From CAIMUS01 sp046347625 (lineage in GTDB: Bacteria; Pseudomonadota; Gammaproteobacteria; Competibacterales; Competibacteraceae): a DNA stretch of 64,000 nt. Position numbers and translations under genes: made by a program. Under the pieces are notes generated by a model. It did no database searches. It was not told the DNA's origin and saw nothing but the letters and a program-made list of their open reading frames with translations. Position 1 is the first letter of the stretch, and the number at the start of each line of letters is the position of its first letter. Positions 59,837 to 64,000 of this stretch are shown one piece after another. The stretch is from assembly GCA_046347625.1 (NCBI GenBank), contig JAXMFU010000003.1:744001-808000 (forward strand), read 5' to 3'.

Positions 59837-60670
59837 ATGAGATATAAGAAAACCCCGAATACCTATATTGCTGCTGGAGACCGAAAATTGGATCACTCTA
59901 ACTACGATGATTTTTTCCAGTACTACGCCGAACAGAGTCTAACTAAGGATACTTTTGCACGATTCCTTAATGTACGCACGAAGATTTTAAGCCTGCTGGG
60001 GCCACAGCGGGCACAGCAGTGTCTCCAGGTTGCCGACATCGGCTGTGGTGCAGGTACCCAGAGTTTCTTATGGGCGGAATTGGGCCATCAGGTTGTCGGG
60101 ATCGATATCAGCGAACGACTGATCCAATTAGCCCGTGAAAGAGGGAGCAAAGATACCGGAAAGGTTGGTTTTTATGTAGGAACCGCGACCGAACTCCCCT
60201 GGCCGGATCGATCGATGGATGTTTGTCTGGTCCCGGAGCTGCTCGAGCATGTGGCTGATTGGAAACGCTGCCTGAATGAATTGGTAAGGGTATTAAAGCC
60301 CGGTGGAGTGCTTTATCTGTCCACGACTAACAATCTCTGCCCGAAGCAAAGCGAGTTTAATTTGCCACTCTATGCCTGGTATCCGGGATTTTTAAAGCGG
60401 CATTATGAAAAGCTGGCGATGACAACCCATCCCGAGTTAGCTAATTATGCGACTTATCCCGCAGTCAACTGGTTTAATTTCTACAGCCTGCGTGCTGCAC
60501 TGGGTAGTGATCAATTCGATTGTCTGGACCGGTTCGATAGTAGGTTGCATTTGCCTGATAGTAACAAGAAAGCCATTTTGTTGAAGATACTACACAGCAT
60601 GCCTGTCTTAAAATTTTTGGCTCGCATGTGTACGCCTTATACCGAAATGATGGCTATCAAACGTCCTTGA
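59837..60670 (+). CDS. UbiE-like SAM methyltransferase
   Basis: The 277-residue protein has motif I VADIGCGAGTQSFLWAELG (about residues 67-85), then VVGIDISERLIQLARERG, TATELPWPDRSMDVCLVPELLEHV and VLKPGGVLYLSTTN. The C-terminal 90 residues (YAWYPGFLKRHYEKLAM) resemble those of lipid or quinone methyltransferases. It is followed by gene relics and a GT-like membrane gene, so a role in envelope lipid or glycan modification is possible. Confidence 0.85.
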   Translation: MRYKKTPNTYIAAGDRKLDHSNYDDFFQYYAEQSLTKDTFARFLNVRTKILSLLGPQRAQQCLQVADIGCGAGTQSFLWAELGHQVVGIDISERLIQLARERGSKDTGKVGFYVGTATELPWPDRSMDVCLVPELLEHVADWKRCLNELVRVLKPGGVLYLSTTNNLCPKQSEFNLPLYAWYPGFLKRHYEKLAMTTHPELANYATYPAVNWFNFYSLRAALGSDQFDCLDRFDSRLHLPDSNKKAILLKILHSMPVLKFLARMCTPYTEMMAIKRP

Positions 60671-60677
60671 AGCCACT

Positions 60678-60862
60678 CTATTCCACTTTATTCACTTTGT
60701 CCATACGGCACAGTAAATACCCTTGCCCCAGCATTACTGCCACGGTTTCCGCCACGTTTACCTGGTCTGCCCGACGGATAATTTCTCCCTGTGGATAGCG
60801 GCGGATGATAGCATAGCCACGTCCCAGGGTCTCTAATGGGCTGAGCGTAGGCTTTTGAATTT
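60678..60862 (-). pseudogene. xseA: C-terminal scrap of exonuclease VII large subunit
   Basis: The minus strand reads KPTLSPLETLGRGYAIIRR, EIIRRADQVNVAETVAVML and GQGYLLCRMDKVNKVE to TAG at 60678, which is the typical XseA C-terminus (LSPLATLxRGYAI, then a small beta domain). The rest of the gene is absent; it abuts the ubiA relic. Confidence 0.8.
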
Positions 60863-60869
60863 GTGGTTA

Positions 60870-61388
60870 TTTTCAGGAACATTATTCTTTTTTTCAAGCA
60901 TATTGCTGCAATCGATGTGCTTTCCATCGCTTTCGGCTTTATGCTGCGCTTGCTGGCCGGTGTTTACGTTTTCGGCAATCTACCCACCTCTTGGGCTGTG
61001 TTGTGTGTTCTTTCCGGCATTGTTTCTGGCGATTGCCAAGCGGCGAGCGGAAATGCACAGCTTGGCCCCGCAAAGTATTTTGCAACGACCGGTGCTTAGC
61101 GGTTATACCATCGATTACCTGGACAGCCTACTAAACAGTGCTGCTACCATGGCGATCCTGTGCTATGTATCGTTCACGGTCACTTCCGGAAAAAATCCCA
61201 CACTGGTGATTACATTACCCACTGTATACCATGCGATCATGCACTATAAACGCATTGTGATGGTGTATCAGGATGGCGAAGAACCCGAAAAAATCCCGGT
61301 TAAGAAATGCCGCATTCTTGTGTTAATTCTGTTGTGGCTGGTCACTTACATCGCTTTCGATTATGGCAATATACACCTATTCCGGTAA
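60870..61388 (+). pseudogene. UbiA-type prenyltransferase relic, truncated and frameshifted
   Basis: FKHIAAIDVLSIAFGFMLRLLAG (first frame, from 60890) continues after a single-base frame change near 61005-61015 as FFPALFLAIAKRRAEMHSL, RPVLSGYTIDYLDSLLNSAATMA and VYHAIMHYKRIVMVYQDGEEPE. This matches the second half of decaprenyl-phosphate phosphoribosyltransferase-like UbiA proteins (Rv3806c type). The N-terminal half with the substrate-binding Asp motif is missing. Confidence 0.8.
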
Positions 61389-62741
61389 CCGAGTTTGCGG
61401 GGGAATCAGAAGCACAATAGCAGCGAATACCAGCAGCCATGCCAGCCGGCCCTGGTATCGATCCACAGGTCCGGCAAGAGCGCCGCAGATGGCGGCATTG
61501 ATGTAAAGCGCAGCGAGTAAGATGGATAGAAACATTAAGCTTCGAGATCGCAATGATGGCGACCTTCGATACCGGAACCAGGGGTGAATTACATACAGCA
61601 GGAGCACAAGGAGCGATATTACCATCGTAGCCCCGTGCAAAAGCTGAATCATGGTTAGGGGTAAAGTACTTGTATTCTGTCGTGAAGCTGCGAATTGTCG
61701 GTGTTCTCCCTGGAAGTGTCGTGCGATTACCTGATTAACTCGCGCGTCTCCCAGGCAAGGGTATATTGAATTAACGATGGAAAACATGCCCAGTTGTGCG
61801 AATGCATTCTGGATGGAAGCCAATGCTTGAGTATAAGGATATGTTTCAAGTGTTCCTCGGATTATCTCTTTTGCCTCAGTGCGTGCGCCGTAAAATCCAA
61901 GTTCTCTTTCGATATTTCCCCAAGGGCTGGCGGCATCCCAGAGAAACCAGTTGGTGTCAGCTTTAAGACTCTCGACATAGCGACATAGAGCGTATCCACT
62001 ATTCGGGCAAGAGCGTTTGATATACGCAATTGCGGTGCCATCCTCTATTAACCGTCCTAGAGCAAAGCGTGCTCCATCCGGTGACAGTGTTGCTTTTCCA
62101 GTATACGCGACGCTATAGGCAACGAACGCGACGGCGGCAATTGACGCGGCACCGGCGAAAACTACGAATGCCCTCACTATCGCAGACCACGGTTCAGCTT
62201 GCCACCATAACAATAGCAAGGCAAAGGTCCCCAGTGCGAGCACCAGGGGTAAGTTCCCATAATGAAACATTATTGCTACGATCAGCATGAGCCAAACAGC
62301 AGACCTTTCCAACCTGGAAAGCTCCTTCCAACCGAATACAAGAAGATAAATACACAATACCAACACAGCCGTAAATAGGTCGGGCATGATCTGGCTGGCG
62401 TGCCATCCCACACTGGTAAACATCACAAGAAAAGTGAGAACGATGGTCAGGTACGTCAACTTCGGTGGTGAGCCGAATAATACTCGGGTGGAAAGGTAGA
62501 GTACGAACGTGAGTAGGAAACTCTGGATGAATACAATCGGCCATAAAGACTTGCCTAAGTGAAAAGGTAAGATGAATAGGCTGTAATAGGGTGGACGTGA
62601 TGAATCACCTTTCAGCGATAGCGCCTGCTCGATATAGACACCGGTATCGGGAAATACTAAAGGATACCCATTTGCGAACGCAACCACTATCAAGGGAAGT
62701 GAGGTCAAAAATAGCGAAGTGATGCGAACGATCAATTTCAT
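61377..62741 (-). CDS. polytopic membrane protein, GT-C-like
   Basis: The 454-residue protein has about ten membrane helices. The first outer loop reads YPLVFPDTGVYIEQALSL, with an Asp in the GT-C catalytic place, then SRPPYYSLFILPFHL. This layout resembles GT39/GT83-like lipid-linked sugar transferases, but I recognise no named family. A soluble loop (about residues 235-340) holds cysteines (RSCPNSGYALCRYVES). Its end overlaps the ubiA relic by 12 bases. Together with the relic it suggests a lost arabinan- or sugar-phosphate-type pathway. Confidence 0.6.
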   Translation of the reverse strand: MKLIVRITSLFLTSLPLIVVAFANGYPLVFPDTGVYIEQALSLKGDSSRPPYYSLFILPFHLGKSLWPIVFIQSFLLTFVLYLSTRVLFGSPPKLTYLTIVLTFLVMFTSVGWHASQIMPDLFTAVLVLCIYLLVFGWKELSRLERSAVWLMLIVAIMFHYGNLPLVLALGTFALLLLWWQAEPWSAIVRAFVVFAGAASIAAVAFVAYSVAYTGKATLSPDGARFALGRLIEDGTAIAYIKRSCPNSGYALCRYVESLKADTNWFLWDAASPWGNIERELGFYGARTEAKEIIRGTLETYPYTQALASIQNAFAQLGMFSIVNSIYPCLGDARVNQVIARHFQGEHRQFAASRQNTSTLPLTMIQLLHGATMVISLLVLLLYVIHPWFRYRRSPSLRSRSLMFLSILLAALYINAAICGALAGPVDRYQGRLAWLLVFAAIVLLIPPQTRLPE

Positions 62742-62891
62742 ACTACATAAGTACCTGGGTAAGTTCTCTAGGATTTCCGGCTACTAATTGATAAATCAAT
62801 CGGGCAAAAGCGCAGCGCTATCTTACATTTTCAATTGTTATAGTGGGTGGCTGTTGTGCACCTAGTGGTCTGTTTCAATGATTTTGACAGG

Positions 62892-64000
62892 TTAGGCTTC
62901 TCCTTGTACAAGAGCTTCTTCAGGTTCCTTTACTGATGGATACAGTCGCTTGAGTTTGAGGCGTGCCGAGTCGGTGCCGAACTGCCATTTGATCTTCGCT
63001 TGGTGATGGTTACGCTGGGTTTGCCAAGCCGAGACTTCTCGACGCAAGGTCTCAATCTCGGCAATCCGGCGATCCAAACACTGGCTGGCCAGGACGGCGA
63101 ATTCACATTCAGCCATATTGAGCCAACTGCCATGTTTGGGGGTGTAGTGAAACTCCAACTTGCGGGTGATCCGGCGTGCTTCGGCGGGTACAAAGGCCTC
63201 GTAGAGGGCGGCTGGCGTATGGGTATTGAGATTATCCACCACCAACCGGATTACCTCGGCCGTCGGGAAATAGACATCGACCAGCAGCTTCATCTGCTGG
63301 GCAAAATCTTGCTTGGTGCGCTGCGCGGTCACATTCACGTGGCGCCAGCCCTGCAACGGTTGCACGAACAGAAACAGGTTGGCCGTCCCTTCGCGCTTGT
63401 ACTCGTAGTCATAGCAGGCGGACTGCCCGGGTCGGACCGGCAGGGGGTGGCGTTTTTCGCTGGTCAGTTGCACCGGGCTTTCGTCAAAGCAGACTTGGGG
63501 ACGCCGGGCATCATATGGCTCGGCATACAAGTCCAATACGTCTTCCAGGTGCCAGACATAGTCGGAACTGACCGTGGGAATACACCACTCTTTACGCTGC
63601 CACGGGTTGAGGTCGTTTTTTTTAGGACGCGGTGCACCGTCGCGGGGGAAACCGCTTCGACTTGCTGGAGTTCAATCAAGCGGTCGGCCAGCAACCGCAG
63701 GGTCCAGCGGCGGCGTCCCGCTGGTGGCGTGCTACAGGCTAACGCAATCAAGAACGCGGTCTGTTTGCCGGTCAACGCCAGCCGCTTGCCCGGTCGTGGC
63801 CGCTCACTTAAGGCGGGCACGAGTCCTTCGTCAACAAAACGCTGGCGGGTCCGATGCACGGTCGAGACACCGAGGTGGAGAGCGTGCGCAATCTCGTCAT
63901 CGGTCGCCCCTTCAGCGGCGTGCAACAACACTTGCGCACGTGCCACCTTGCGCGCCGACGGTTTGCCTTTTTGGATCAGCTTGAGCAGGTATGCCTGCTC
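62892..64000 (-). mobile_element. IS630-family transposase, partial, with A8 frameshift site
   Basis: The first reading frame enters from beyond 64000 (AYLLKLIQKGKPSARKVARAQ) and holds the helix-turn-helix TDDEIAHALHLGVSTVHRTRQRF. At a run of eight A on the coding strand (63616-63623) a -1 shift joins it to the second frame (62892 to about 63620): PQVCFDESPVQL (first catalytic Asp), IRLVVDNLNTHTPAALYEAF (second Asp) and FHYTPKHGSWLNMAECEF (catalytic Glu). Such A-runs are known sites of programmed slippage in IS630 elements, so the pair may be functional. The right end lies outside the window. Confidence 0.9.

Overview
The window most likely comes from a nitrogen-fixing gammaproteobacterium. 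The NifH and NifD sequences are close to the Azotobacter type, there is a DraT-type regulator, and small insertion sequences and palindromic repeats are very abundant. The gene mix resembles the Competibacteraceae, but that genus-level guess is inference only. Part of the window, perhaps all of it, looks like plasmid or chromid DNA. It carries a Rep_3-type initiator (19557-20894) behind a 22-bp iteron array (19036-19511), a parA-parB pair (55326-56946) and a TumE-like toxin/antitoxin pair (34748-35522). An integrated plasmid in a chromosome cannot be excluded from 64 kb.

Layout. 1-3700: nifD and nifH on the minus strand, divergent from draT. A sigma-54 promoter (2749-2764) lies before nifH and a NifA-type upstream site (2864-2879) lies inside draT. 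No nifK is seen in the 314 bases after nifD. 3701-7319: repeats, a 58-residue membrane protein, a sensor-less histidine kinase and a response regulator whose DNA-binding end has been lost. 7309-11418: an operon-like set of a pentapeptide-repeat protein with a Cys-rich tail, a beta-propeller-like protein and a secreted glycine-rich protein. 12141-18801: a headless STAND-WD40 remnant, a TrkA-type potassium channel, a cyclic-nucleotide-binding protein, a T2 ribonuclease and a YdjM-like membrane protein. 19036-20894: replication origin and rep. 21130-29330: two small proteins, a long-form pyruvate kinase, a methyltransferase, DUF72, a HAD-like protein and a KGG-repeat stress protein. 29424-34740: broken transposases, a GT39-like glycosyltransferase and a shattered M16 peptidase remnant. 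34748-35522: toxin/antitoxin.

35933-53139 is the most interesting part: one long minus-strand block. It encodes an FHA protein of the TagH type, a Ser/Thr kinase, a vWA protein, an ABC ATPase and permease, a formylglycine-generating-enzyme-like protein and two coiled-coil lipoproteins. An outer-membrane beta-barrel and an 1869-residue VCBS/Ig-like lipoprotein follow. The first part matches the threonine-phosphorylation pathway (PpkA, TagQRST, Fha) that controls type VI secretion, but no secretion machinery is present. The arrangement suggests an envelope-sensing phosphorylation module linked to a giant surface protein.

53783-64000 holds a cyclase-family hydrolase, a P-loop kinase, parAB, three methyltransferase or membrane genes, gene scraps (alpha/beta hydrolase, xseA, ubiA, IS3 orfA) and an IS630 element running off the right edge. 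At least four families of short non-autonomous palindromic elements (called MITE-A to MITE-D here) are scattered through the window. MITE-A and MITE-B show target-site duplications, and MITE-B sits inside MITE-A twice.
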